This document shows, in pieces, positions 13,101 through 28,100 of a DNA stretch of 64,000 nt; positions within the stretch are counted from its first letter, which is position 1; each line of letters begins with the position of its first letter. The DNA is taken from positions 6,670,501 through 6,734,500 of the forward strand of contig NC_092568.1 in the NCBI RefSeq assembly GCF_037975245.1, in the 5' to 3' direction. The translations under genes and the position numbers were made by a program. Origin of the DNA: Apostichopus japonicus. Lineage: Eukaryota > Echinodermata > Holothuroidea > Aspidochirotida > Stichopodidae. The notes beneath the pieces are model-generated. The model saw only the letters and a list, made by a program, of their open reading frames with translations, searched no databases and had not been told where the DNA came from.

Positions 13101-16100
13101 TTTTCAAATTTTACATTGAGTCTAGAATGTGTGCTGATGGTTAGTAATATGATTGGTTTATCAAATTCTACATTGAGCCTTAAATGTGTGCTGATGGTTA
13201 GTAATATGACTGGTTTATCAATTCTACATTGAGCCTAGAATGTGTGCTGATGGTTAGTAATATGACTGGTTTGTCAAATTCTACATTGAGCCTAGAATGT
13301 GTGCTGAGGGTTAGTAATATGACTGGTTTATCAAATTCTACATTGAGCCTAGAATGTGTACTGATGGTTAGTAATATGACTGGTTTATCAAATTCTACAT
13401 TGAGCCTAGAATGTGTGCTGATGGTTAGTAATATGACTGGTTGTCAAATTCTACATTGAGCCTAGAATGAGTGCTGAGGGTTAGTAATGTGACTGGTTTG
13501 TCAAATTTTACATTGAGTCTAGAATGTGTGCTGATGGTTAGTAATATGATTGCTTTGTGAAATTCTACATTGAGCCTTAAATGTGTGCTGAGGGTTAGTA
13601 ATATGACTGGTTTATCAAATTCTACATTGAGCCTAGAATGTGTGCTGATGGTTAGTAATATGACTGGTTTATCAAATTCTACATTGAGCCTAGAATGTGT
13701 GCTGATGGTTAGTAATATGACTGGTTTATCAAATTCTACATTGAGCCTAGAATGTGTGCTGATGGTTAGTAATATGACTGGTTTGTCAAATTCTACATTG
13801 AGCCCAGAATGTGTGCTGATGGTTAGTAATATGACTGGTTTATCAAATTCTACATTGAGCCTAGAATGTGTGCTGAGGGTTAGTAATATGACTGGTTTAT
13901 CAAATTCTACATTGAGCCTAGAATGTGTACTGATGGTTAGTAATATGACTGGTTGTCAAATTCTACATTGAGCCTAGAATGAGTGCTGAGGGTTAGTAAT
14001 GTGACTGGTTTGTCAAATTTTACATTGAGTCTAGAATGTGTGCTGATGGTTAGTAATATGATTGCTTTGTGAAATTCTACATTGAGCCTAGAATGTGTGC
14101 TGAGGGTTAGTAATATGACTGGTTTATCAAATTCTACATTGAGCCTAGAATGTGTGCTGATGGTTAGTAATATGACTGGTTTATCAAATTCTACATTGAG
14201 CCTAGAATGTGTGCTGATGGTTAGTAATATGACTGGTTTATCAAATTCTACATTGAGCCTAGAATGTGTGCTGATGGTTAGTAATATGACTGGTTTATCA
14301 AATTCTACATTGAGCCTAGAATGTGTGCTGATGGTTAGTAATATGACTGGTTTATCAAATTCTACATTGAGCCTAGAATGTGTGCTGAGGGTTAGTAATA
14401 TGACTGGTTTGTCAAATTCTACATTGAGCCTAGAATGTGTGCTGAGGGTTAGTAATTAGACTGGATTTACCCAATTCTACATTCATAATTAGGTTTTAAT
14501 TTCTTTATTTTCAGTAAATTCTTTATTCAGTAAAGCTTTCAGTTTGCTTCACTTAACATTCACCTTGCCTTTGTCTGGATCTGTTCTACACTTAACAGGG
14601 CAAATATTTAATGGTTTTCTGGTGGTCCAAGATTCGATGTCTAATTTTACATTCACTTTTGCCTTTGTTTTGTCCAATTCTGCATTAAGCATTGGTTTAG
14701 ATTAATGCTGTATTGTTTGATTTCCCCATTCCTTTTCATCCTGTACTGATATCATTTAATCATGATCATATTTGTCTTCATGCCTTGATTCAGGAACTCC
14801 ATCCAAGAAAGAAACAAGCATTAGATGAATCCCAAGAGCTGAATCAGGATCACTATCGCAAATACAGTGAAAAACTGCGATCAGTGAATCCACCCTGTGT
14901 GCCTTTCTTTGGTATGTCTTGACTCTTATCATCATCGTTGTTGTTTTTGTTGTTGATTCCAATCTGCTGCCAATACAATCATTTTCATCCTGTAGGTAAC
15001 AAGTGATTTAAGAAAAGCAAACGAAAATCAACTTTACACCACTCTTTATTTTTTTATGATTTTTTTTATATTTAAACTTTATTTTAAGAGGGTTGCTCGT
15101 TTAGCAAAAGCTAATCTTCCACGAGGCCCTCTAATAAGACATATAATAATATAAAATGTATGAAAATTTAATAGGTCATCAATACATTAATATTGTTTAA
15201 TAAAATAGTTAAAATGTGTACAGAGTAAAATTAAGAAATTTGGTAAAATTCCAGCTGAAATATAGTCGATAACTAAAGATTGATTGGCTGTCACTCATGC
15301 AGATCCTAGCAGGAAAAATAAGCTTAAAAGAAAATTAGTTGCACAGTCTGAGATTAGTCCCAGGCTTATTCCTTGTATTCATTAAAAAACCAAAAAGTGA
15401 ATACATTCATTATATTGAGTATTATTGCAACACTCATTAGTGAAGCCTATACAGTATATATAGTAACCATGTCTGGTCATTTGCTCTCTGTTCAGAGTTG
15501 ACTATATATAGTAACCATGTGTAGTCATTTGCTCTGTGTTCAGAGTTGACTATGTACAGTAACCATGTACAGTCATTTGCTCTCTGTTCAGAGTTGACTG
15601 TGTATAGTAACCATGTATAGTCATTTGCTCTGTGTTCAGAGTTGACTATGTACAGTAACCATGTACAGTCATTTGCTGTCTGTTCAGAGTTGACTATATA
15701 TAGTAACCATGTATAGTCATTTGCTCTCTCTTCAAAGTTGACTATGTACAGTAACCATGTACAGTCATTTGCTGTCTGTTCAGAGTTGACTATATATAGT
15801 AACCATGTATAGTCATTTGCTCTCTATTCAGAGTTGACTATGTACAGTAACCATGTACAGTCATTTGCTCTGTGTTTGGAGTTGACTGTGTATAGTACCA
15901 TGTACAGTCATTTGCTCTGTGTTCAGAGTTGACTATGTACAGTAACCATGTATATTCATTTGCTCTGTGTTCAGAGTTGACTGTGTATAGTACCATGTAC
16001 AGTCATTTGCTCTGTGTTCAGAGTTGACTATATATAGTAACCATGTATAGTCATTTGCTCTCTGTTCAGAGTTAACTATATATAGTAACCATGTACAGTC

Positions 16101-19100
16101 ATTTGCTCTGTGTTTAGAGTTGACTTATATAGTAACCATGTATATTCATTTGCTCTGTGTTCAGATTTGACTGTGTATAGTACCATGTACAGTCATTTGC
16201 TCTGTGTTTAGAGTTGACTTATCAAGTAACCATGTATATTCATTTGCTCTGTGTTCAGATTTGACTGTGTATAGTACCATGTATAGTCATTTGCTCTGTG
16301 TTCAGAGTTGACTATGTACAGTAACCATGTACAGTCATTTGCTCTGTGTTCAGAGTTGACTATATATAGTAACCATGTACAGTCATTTGCTCTGTGTTTA
16401 GAATTGACTTATAGAGTAACCATGTATATTCATTTGCTCTATGTTTTCAGAGTTGACTATATATGGTAACCATGTACAGTCATTTGCTCTGTGTTTAGAG
16501 TTGACTATATATAGTAACCATGTATATCCATTTGCTCTGTGTTCAGAGTTGACTATATATAGTAACCATGTATAGTCATTTGCTCTATGTGTTCAGAGTT
16601 GACTATGTACAGTAACCATGTACAGTCATTTGCTCTCTCTTCAGAGTTGACTTTATATAGTAACCATGTATAGTCATTTGCTCTGTGTTCAGAGTTGACT
16701 ATGTACAGTAACCATGTACAGTCATTTGCTCTCTGTTCAGAGTTGACTATATATAGTAACCATGTATAGTCATTTGCTCTCTGTTCAGAGTTGACTATCT
16801 ATATTAACCATGTACAGTCATTTGCTCTGTGTTTAGAGTTGACTGTGTATAGTAACCATGTATATTCATTTGCTCTGTGTTCAGAGTTGACTTATATAGT
16901 ACTGTATCTATGTGTATTCATTTGCTCTGTGTTTTCAGAGTTGACTATATATAGTAACCATGTATATTCATTTGCTCTGTGTTCAGATTTGACTGTGTAT
17001 AGTACCATGTACAGTCATTTGCTCTCTGTTCATAGTTGACTATATATAGTAACCATGTATATTCATTTGCTCTGTGTTTAGAGTTGACTGTGTATAGTAA
17101 CCATGTATAGTCATTTGCTGTCTGTTTAGAGTTGACTTATATAGTAACCATGTACAGTCATTTGCTCTCTGTTCAGAGTTGACTATATATAGTAACCATG
17201 TATATTCATTTGCTCTGTGTTCAGATTTGACTGTGTATAGTACCATGTACAGTCATTTGCTCTCTGTTCATAGTTGACTATATATAGTAACCATGTATAT
17301 TCATTTGCTCTGTGTTCAGATTTGACTGTGTACAGTAACCATGTATAGTCATTTGCTCTGTGTTTAGAGATGACTTATATAGTAACCATGTACAGTCATT
17401 TGCTCTCTGTTCAGATTTGATTATATATAGTAACCATATATATTCATTTGCTCTGTGTTTAGAGTTGACTGTGTATAGTAACCATGTATAGTCATTTGCT
17501 CTGTGTTTAGAGTTGACTGTGTATAGTAACCATGTACAGTCATTTGCTCTGTGTTCAGAGTTGACTATGTACAGTAACCATGTATATTCATTTGCTCTGT
17601 GTTCAGAGTTGACTGTGTATAGTACCATGTACAGTCATTTGCTCTGTGTTCAGAGTTGACTATATATAGTAACCATGTATAGTCATTTGCTCTCTGTTCA
17701 GAGTTAACTATATATAGTAACCATGTACAGTCATTTGCTCTGTGTTTAGAGTTGACTTATATAGTAACCATGTATATTCATTTGCTCTGTGTTCAGATTT
17801 GACTGTGTATAGTACCATGTACAGTCATTTGCTCTGTGTTGACTTATCAAGTAACCATGTATATTCATTTGCTCTGTGTTCAGATTTGACTGTGTACAGT
17901 AACCATGTACAGTCATTTGCTCTGTGTTCAGAGTTGACTATATATAGTAACCATGTACAGTCATTTGCTCTGTGTTTAGAATTGACTTATAGAGTAACCA
18001 TGTATATTCATTTGCTCTATGTTTTCAGAGTTGACTATATATGGTAACCATGTACAGTCATTTGCTCTGTGTTTAGAGTTGACTATATATAGTAACCATG
18101 TATATCCATTTGCTCTGTGTTCAGAGTTGACTATATATAGTAACCATGTATAGTCATTTGCTCTATGTTTTCAGAGTTGACTATGTACAGTAACCATGTA
18201 CAGTCATTTGCTCTCTCTTCAGAGTTGACTTTATATAGTAACCATGTATAGTCATTTGCTCTGTGTTCAGAGTTGACTATGTACAGTAACCATGTACAGT
18301 CATTTGCTCTCTGTTCAGAGTTGACTATATATAGTAACCATGTATAGTCATTTGCTCTCTGTTCAGAGTTGACTATCTATATTAACCATGTACAGTCATT
18401 TGCTCTGTGTTTAGAGTTGACTGTGTATAGTAACCATGTATATTCATTTGCTCTGTGTTCAGAGTTGACTTATATAGTACTGTATCTATGTATATTCATT
18501 TGCTCTGTGTTTTCAGAGTTGACTATATATAGTAACCATGTATATTCATTTGCTCTGTGTTCAGATTTGACTGTGTATAGTACCATGTACAGTCATTTGC
18601 TCTCTGTTCATAGTTGACTATATATAGTAACCATGTATATTCATTTGCTCTGTGTTTAGAGTTGACTGTGTATAGTAACCATGTATAGTCATTTGCTCTG
18701 TGTTTAGAGTTGACTTATATAGTAACCATGTACAGTCATTTGCTCTCTGTTCAGAGTTGACTATATATAGTAACCATGTATATTCATTTGCTCTGTGTTC
18801 AGATTTGACTGTGTATAGTATATACCATGTACAGTCATTTGCTCTCTGTTCATAGTTGACTATATATAGTAACCATGTATATTCATTTGCTCTGTGTTCA
18901 GATTTGACTGTGTACAGTAACCATGTATAGTCATTTGCTCTGTGTTTAGAGATGACTTATATAGTAACCATGTACAGTCATTTGCTCTCTGTTCAGATTT
19001 GATTATATATAGTAACCATATATATTCATTTGCTCTGTGTTTAGAGTTGACTGTGTATAGTAACCATGTATAGTCATTTGCTCTGTGTTTAGAGTTGACT

Positions 19101-22100
19101 GTGTATAGTAACCATGTACAGTCATTTGCTCTCTGTTCAGAGTTGACTATATATAGTAACCATGTATATTCATTTGCTCTGTGTTCAGATTTGACTGTGT
19201 ATAGTACCATGTATAGTCATTTGCTCTGTGTTCAGAGTTGACTATATATAGTAACCATGTATATTCATTTGCTCTGTGTTTAGAGTTTACTGTGTATAGT
19301 ACCATGTATAGTCATTTGCTCTGTGTTCAGAGTTGACTATATATAGTAACCATGTACAGTCATTTGCTCTGTGTTCAGAGTTGACTATGTACAGTAACCA
19401 TGTACAGTCATTTGCTCTGTGTTCAGAGTTGACTGTGTATAGTAACCATGTATAGTCATTTGCTCTCTGTTCAGAGTTGACTATATATAGTAACCATGTA
19501 TAGTCATTTGCTCTGTGTTTGGAGTTGATTGTGTACAGTAAACATGCACAGTCATTTGTTCTGTGTTCTTTTGCTATTTTACTATGCAAAGCAAACATTT
19601 ACAGAATACTAGCATCATTGTAGAGGAATGTTCCTGAAACTTACCATGACCTTAAGCAATACATTTTCTTGTTCATTGGCATGTACCAGCTTGTGCACCA
19701 GTTAATTGTTTTTTCGTCAGTCAGATAGATATATCCAAAATCACCAAATTGTTGATGTTTGCATTATTAGGACTCTTGAGTTCTTTCTTTTTGTCTGCAG
19801 GAATGTACTTGACTAATATACTGTTTATAGAAGAAGGCAATCCAGACTTCTTACCTTGCCAGAACACAAAGCTCATAAATTTCAGTAAAAGAAGGAAAGT
19901 AGCTGAAATAACAGCTGAGATACAGCAATTTCAAAACCAGCCATATTGTCTCTTGGTTGAACAAGACATTAGGGTAAGTGTATGGGATAATAATTGATCT
20001 AAATGTTTGTTTAGAGGCCTAATCACAGAAACAAGTTGTTGCAAATTATACATTAGTAGGTTTAACTGATGTAGCTGAATGGACTAGAGCACATTTTGCC
20101 TGCTGTTAGCAATTAGTACAGATTAGTACACATGAATGGTCATGTGTATTTTAGACGCTTTTTATTAATATTGTGGTGAGTGATGAAGGTGGAGGGACAT
20201 ATAAACATATGAATTATAATGCAGATTAAGGTCAGTAACAACATCAGAACCGTTGAGCTGAGAATATATGTGTAAGTCACAGGGAGACGCAAATAATTTT
20301 TGTAGATTGGGATTTCAAATACATTTTGTGATTTGACAAACATTCCAAAAGCATCAAATCAAGAACAAGACTATATAAGGACAACGTATAACCCCTGAAA
20401 GTCATGCGAAGCTTATGTAGTAGCAAAGGTGATCCATTTATAGTCTTTCTAAGAGAGGTTTAACATAAAACTTGTGGTTTATCCAAACTACATAGTGGGT
20501 CAAAATATCAATGTTTATGTGACCGTCCTTACAAAAACCTGCTTCCTAAAAGAGCTGGGCAAAATTTACTTCCCTGTTATAAAATTTGTTTCTTACAGGT
20601 TACGATGTCAGTGTTACTCATAAAATATGTTTAAAGAGATACTTAATAGTGTCTTGTTTATTTACCTGATTATTTTGCTTTTAGAACTTCTTCGAGAATT
20701 TGGATCCTTTGCAATCAAAAACTCCTCAAGAGTTTGAAAATATGTTGTACCAGAAATCGTTGGAAGTGGAACCACGAAACTGCAAGCAGCTTCCAAAATT
20801 TGTGAGTCAATGCAAAAGTAGTTTAACACATTGCTTGTCTGGGAGTTAAAGGCCTTTGCAGATCACTGCATGTAACCTAAACCGCCTGGATTTTAACAAG
20901 ATTTTACCAGAATGTGAAAGTCAAATATTTTACCTATTTTTTAAATAAAAATGTATAGGGTATGTGCATGGTTACATTATCTTGATAAAACTAGCCCAAA
21001 ATTTTGATTGCTGCAGGGTAAGAATGACAAATGTAACATTGACAGAAGATGGAGTTTTTGACATCATAGATGTCAAGATAGACCATTTCTGTGGGATTAT
21101 GGAGCTGCATATATCAGTAGGATTGTAGTGCAGGACTGGAGTATAAAGAATGATATGTCTGGAGTATAAACATATTGATGCGTCCGGAGTGTCAAGAGTG
21201 TCAGTACGAAAAGAATGACGTTTCCGCAGTTTCTAAAGATTGATGCGTCCGGAATGTCAAGAGAGTGATGTGTCTGCAGTATCTAAAGAATGACATTTCC
21301 GCAGTTTCTAAAGATTGATGCGTCCGGAGTGTCAAGAGAGTGATGTGTCTGCAGTATCTAAAGAATGACGTTTCCGCAGTTTCTAAAGAATGATGCGTCC
21401 GGATTGTCAAGAGAGTGATGTGTCTGCAGTACGAAAAGGATGACGTGTCCGCTTGGAGTATTAAGAGAAAAATGTGTCACAGTATGAGGAAATTTTATGA
21501 CTGGAATATAAAGTAAAAATATGTTTGCAGCATAAAGAGAATGACAATTAATTTCATTAATTTGTTTTTCCACAACACTATACCCATGTTATTGATTAAG
21601 GTAACTATAACTAGCATGCATAGTTGTGAAGGGAATTGTTCTAAGAAGCCTTATAGCTTAAAAAGTAGAATTCTCCCATGTAAGAAAGGAAGGGAATAAA
21701 CAAGGAAGGAAGAAAAAGAACAAGAAACAGTAAAATATATGTACTTTTGTTATACACACTATAACAGAATGAACACAATGAGATGGTAATAACCAACAGT
21801 AAAACTTAATGGGATAAGTTTATCAATATAATAACAGGCATGAGCTTTTTCCGCGAATTTGCGGAATATCCGTGATTTCTTTTCTACCTCGGGGACGAAA
21901 ACTATTATCCTAACACACTGTAGCATACGCAAACTGGAGCCTATACCGCAATTTTTGCAAAGTTCTGTGATTTTTTTTTACCCCAGGCTCATCCCTGTAA
22001 TAAAATGCTACTATGTTAATCAAATAATAAACTGCATACCAATCTGACTGAGGAAAGAAAGAGAACTAATAATCCTTGATGGTTTGCTTAAATACCTTAA

Positions 22101-25100
22101 AAGTGAGGTATTCTAGGAAGATCATTAACATCATTACATGCAAGACAATATATTAGTGTCATCATCATCATCAATACGTTTTGAGCTTCCAAGCATATGA
22201 AGAGAATGATGTGTCTGTAGTTTGAAGTGAAGTTGAAAAGAATGATGTCAAATCATCCAAATGAAAGCCATGTTATGAGAACCATGGTAGATAAATACTC
22301 ACTGATCACCATCCTATCTCATTTGTCAGTACTAGCACTCAATTTGATATCACATGACCTTTTCGCACAATTATGACTGTTGATTAACTCAAGTTTTAAT
22401 AGAGTATGTGTCCTTGTTTCTACAGCCCAGGAGGTATTCCTATTCCACCAAATCACCTGGTATCAAGCCATCCAGTGAGAGACACAGATCCAAGGGACCC
22501 GGTAGCCTCACAGGTCCCTTAATGAATCATGTAAGAAATATACCTCTAAAATGTAGAATGGTACAGTACAAACTAATATTTATCTTGAGTTTCTGCAGGA
22601 TTAATTCAATTTTTATCTGAATACATATCCTATTGGTATTGGGCAATTGTAATTGTTGACAGCAGCATGGATTTTTATTTCTGCTGTTATTCTTTGAAAT
22701 TTATCACATAGTAATACATGGATTTGTTACAAAAGATAGTTATTTTTGTATCCTAAAATCACTCAAGGCCATAGTCTGAGGCATTGTTTATTCCTTGCTG
22801 AAAGGCGAAAGGAATCTATTTGATGGTGATGGTGTGTGTGGGTGCTAGGTGTATGTGACACCTTCTTGTAAACACAGTAACTCAACAGTTCATGGTGGAT
22901 AAACGTCATGCTTGGTATGTGGATCTGTCTTATTGAGAACAAGAACACTTTTCTTTTCTGTGGTGGTCAAAGGTTATTTGAGGTCAACAGAGGTCAAAGT
23001 CTTGTACAAATTTTATACTTGGGTATGTAGATCCCTCTTGGTGATTGCAAGAACCTTGTGGATTGGTGAAAGCAGAAGGTCATTTGCTGTCGATATATGT
23101 CAAAGACTGAAAACCTTGTAAACATGATAAGTAAAAAAGTACATCTTGGTATGTAGTGTCTCTTTGGTGCTAACAAGAATCCTACAAAAATTTTAGACAG
23201 CTTGGTTTGTACTCTTCAAAAGACAATGGTATAGACACCTTGGATTGTTCTCTTCATAAGAACATAGAATAGACAGCTTGGTTTGTACTCTTCAAAAGAC
23301 AATGGTATAGACACCTTGGATTGTTCTCTTCATAATAACATAGAATAGACAGCTTGGTTTGTACTCTTCACAAGACAATGGTATAGACACCTTGGATTGT
23401 TCTCTTCCTAAGAACATAGAATAGACAGCTTGGATTGTACACTTCAAAAGACAATGGTCTAGACAGCTTGGATTGTTCTCTTCATAAGAACATAGAATAG
23501 ACAGCTTGGTTTGTACTCTTCAAAAGACAATGGTCTAGACAGCTTGGATTGTTCTCTTCATAAGAACATAGAATAGACAGCTTGGTTTGTACTCTTCAAA
23601 AGACAATGGTATAGACACCTTGGATTGTTCTCTTCATAAGAACATAGAATAGACAGCTTGGATTGTACACTTCAAAAGACAATGGTATAGACACCTTGGA
23701 TTGTTCTCTTCATAAGAACATAGCAGGGGCGTATCCAGGGGGGGCGCAACAGGCGCGCGCCCCCCCCTATTGGCCGTCACCAAAAAAAAAAAAGTTTAGC
23801 AAAAAAAAATAAAAAATTGATGACGACCTTTAAGTGAGATGTCGGTGATCGCTCAACCCCCCCCCCCCCCCTCCCGTATGCTTTATTTTTTGTTTGCCAA
23901 AAAAAGGTTCTGGCAAAGTTCGGCGGCATAATAGTTTTAGAAACATAGATGGTAATTGTGTTTGTATTATCACTATAAACACTAAGTGACATGCCAGCCA
24001 TACTAAATTGTGCATTTTGTGTCCATATTTACTGGAATTGTTGCTTATTATTAAGGTCGAAAAATGGATCACATATGGCCATAGGCGGCGATCCTAAGGG
24101 GGGGGGGAAGGGGGATATATCCCCCCATGAAAATGGGTGGAGGGGATGTAATACACCATATTCCCCCCCCCCCCCCACCAAATGCCAGGGATAAGAATAT
24201 TTTCATGCCTACATTTATGCATCATCGTTAATGTACGGCTCTTTTTTAGCTTCATGTCTCGCCTACCATAAACGCAGTGCGATCTTTTCAAATAAAGCGT
24301 CTTTATAAAGCAAGAATAGTTGACTGTAGGCTTCATTGGCCCTATAACAACAAAATGTATTATTGCGCCCACGGTATTGATATAGTACATATATGCACCC
24401 TCATAGTATTCATATAGGCCCTATAGTAGGCCTACACACGTACATGTTCCCTCGAACAGCTGAGAATCTAATGTTACCAGGGTAATGCTTAATACACGTT
24501 TCACCTGGATGCCCTAGTCAAAAGACAATGGTATAGACACCTTGGATTGTTCTCTTCATAATAACATAGAATAGACAGCTTGGATTGTACACTTCAAAAG
24601 ACAATGGTCTAGACAGCTTTGATTGCACTCTTCAAAAGACAATAGTCTAGACAGCTCAGATTGTACTCTTAAACAAACAATGAGCTAGACAGCTTGGATT
24701 GAAGTTCTACCGCCAGTGGGGTTATTCCATTTCAAGTCATGGATGGCTGTTGCTCTCTCCAAATATTACCAACCTCATTGCATAATTAGAGCACCATGAA
24801 ATAAAGCATATTCTGAAAATTTAAAAATAAGCACACAGTAAATTGCAATTATTGTTGGTTTATATGACATTGAATTCCAAACAGTATTGAATTGAATGAC
24901 CTTTTATTACAATACCCAGCCTCAAAAACGTAGAATAGCAAAACAGGCAAAAAATATTTTGTAGGATCCAAAACTTTGAGGACTTTTCATTAAAGACTAA
25001 GGCAAACCCTCCTGAATTTGTTTGTACAAACAGGGTGGTACTATATCCCTTCTAGCCAAAATAATCATATTTTTGCCAAGGTGACACGTTTTGAGTTATT

Positions 25101-28100
25101 GGCTGGCAAACATGACCTCTTTTGTACTTTGGAGCAACTTTACAACCTCATAAATTAATCTTGAGAAAAACTAGAACCCTGAAATATGGTAGGTTGTAAG
25201 AACTTTATACTTGATGCAACTAAATATATTACAGGAAAGCATTTTTATTTGTACTGTTTTGACTGGACAGAATAGCCTGTGGAAGAATCAAGTATCCTGA
25301 AGTAACAGTTAAAGAACAATTTATTACTAAAGATAGCAATTTTATTAGTGAAATATACCAAAATTGAATATTTTGGCACTTTCAATAATGAAATGAAACC
25401 AACCAGTCTATGATAAAAAAAAATCTTATAAATTTACTATCAAAACTAGAAATCCCATGATGATGAAGCGACATCACCGATAGGGGCCACACCTCCATCA
25501 CCAAGGACTCCAACCACTCCTTCTGCTCTTACCGCAGTCTCATTCGCTGACCACTTTCCAGTTTGTGGACCAGAGACAGGTAAATTGCAAAAATTAAAGA
25601 AAACAATAGTTAAGTTCAATACTTCTAATATTACTTCTCCATTATTCTTGTCAGTGTTGGACCCTTCTAATAGCAGTCACAATATGAGTTTGGCCATTCT
25701 TGATTATTCTTGTCTTTGGTGGACCCTTCTAATAGCAGTCACAGTATGAGTTTGGCCATTTTTGATTATTCTTGTCTTTGGTGGACCCTTCTAATAGCAG
25801 TCACAGTATGAGTTTGGCCATTCTTGATTATTCTTGTCATTGTTGGACCTTTCTAATAGCAGTCACAGTATGAGTTTGGCCGTTCTTGATTATTCTTGTC
25901 AGTGTTGGACCCTTCTAATTGCAGTCACAGTATGAGTTTGGCCGTTCTTGATGATTCTTGTCAGTGTTGGACCCTTCTAATAGCAGTCACAGTATGAGTT
26001 TGGCCATTCTTGATGATTCTTGTCAGTGTTGGACCCTTCTAATTGCAGTCACAGTATGAGTTTGGCCGTTCTTGATTATTCTTGTCGGTGTTGGACCCTT
26101 CTAATAGCAGTCACAGTATGAGTTTGGCCGTTCTTGATTATTCTTGTCAGTGTTGGACCCTTCTAAAAGCAGTCACAGTATGAGTTTGGCCATTCTTGAT
26201 TATTCTTGTCAGTGTTGGACTCTTCTAATAGCAGTCACAGTATGAGTTTGGCCATTCTTATTTATTCTTGTCAGTGTTGGACCCTTCTAATAGCAGTCAC
26301 AGTATGAGTTTGGCCATTCTTGATTATTCTTGTCATTGTTGGACCTTTCTAATAGCAGTCACAGTATGAGTTTGGCCGTTCTTGATTATTCTTGTCAGTG
26401 TTGGACCCTTCTAATTGCAGTCACAGTATGAGTTTGGCCGTTCTTGATGATTCTTGTCAGTGTTGGACCCTTCTAATAGCAGTCACAGTATGAGTTTGGC
26501 CGTTCTTGATGATTCTTGTCAGTGTTGGACCCTTCTAATTGCAGTCACAGTATGAGTTTGGCCGTTCTTGATTATTCTTGTCGGTGTTGGACCCTTCTAA
26601 TAGCAGTCACAGTATGAGTTTGGCCGTTCTTGATTATTCTTGTCAGTGTTGGACCCTTCTAATAGCAGTCACAGTATGAGTTTGGCCGTTCTTGATTATT
26701 CTTGTCTTTGGTGGACCCTTCTTATAGCAGTCACAGTATGAGTTTGGCCATTCTTGATTATTCTTGTCAGTGTTGGACCCTTCTAATAGCAGTCACAGTA
26801 TGAGTTTGGCCGTTCTTGATTATTCTTGTCTTTGGTGGACCCTTCTAAAAGCAGTCACAGTATGAGTTTGGCCATTCTTGATTATTCTTGTCTTTGGTGG
26901 ACCCTTCTAATAGCAGTCACAGTATGAGTTTGGCCATTCTTGATTATTCTTGTCTTTGGTGGACCCTTCTAATAGCAGTCACAGTATGAGTTTGGCCATT
27001 TTTGATTATTCTTGTCTTTGGTGGACCCTTCTAATAGCAGTCACAGTATGAGTTTGGCCATTCTTGATTATTCTTGTCAGTGTTGGACCCTTCTAATAGC
27101 AGTCACAGTATGAGTTTGGCCATTCTTGATTATTCTTGTCTTTGGTGGACCCTTCTAATAGCAGTCACAGTATGAGTTTGGCCATTCTTGATTATTCTTG
27201 TCTTTGGTGGACCCTTCTAAAAGCAGTCACAGTATGAGTTTGGCCATTCTTGATTATTCTTGTCTTTGGTAGACCCTTCTAATAGCAGTCACAGTATGAG
27301 TTTGGCCATTCTTGATTATTCTTGTCTTTGGTGGACCCTTCTAATAGCAGTCACAGTATGAGTTTGGCCATTCTTGATTATTCTTGTCAGTGTTGGACCC
27401 TTCTAATAGCAGTCACAGTATGAGTTTGGCCATTCTTGATTATTCTTGTCAGTGGTGGACCCTTCTAAGAGCAGTCACAGTATGAGTTTGGCCATTCTTG
27501 ATTATTCTTGTCTTTGGTGGACCCTTCTAATAGCAGTCACAGTATGAGTTTGGCCATTCTTGATTATTCTTGTCTTTGGTGGACCCTTCTAAAAGCAGTC
27601 ACAGTATGAGTTTGGCCATTCTTGATTATTCTTGTCTTTGGTGGACCCTTCTAATAGCAGTCACAGTATGAGTTTGGCCATTCTTGATTATTCTTGTCTT
27701 TGGTGGACCCTTCTAATAGCAGTCACAGTATGAGTTTGGCCATTCTTGATTATTCTTGTCTTTGGTGGACCCTTCTAATAGCAGTCACAGTATGAGTTTG
27801 GCCATTCTTGATTATTCTTGTCTTTGGTGGACCCTTCTAATAGCAGTCACAGTATGAGTTTGGCCATTCTTGATTATTCTTGTCTTTGGTGGACCCTTCT
27901 AAAAGCAGTCACAGTATGAGTTTGGCCATTCTTGATTATTCTTGTCTTTGGTGGACCCTTCTAATAGCAGTCACAGTATGAGTTTGGCCATTCTTGATTA
28001 TTCTTGTCTTTGGTGGACCCTTCTAATAGCAGTCACAGTATGAGTTTGGCCATTTTTGATTATTCTTGTCTTTGGTGGACCCTTCTAATAGCAGTCACAG

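Noticed and set aside
12733..14459. Forward frames with [17 protein letters not shown] repeats
   Set aside because: These are 57-bp satellite units in an intron. The hydrophobic repeat is a by-product of the period.
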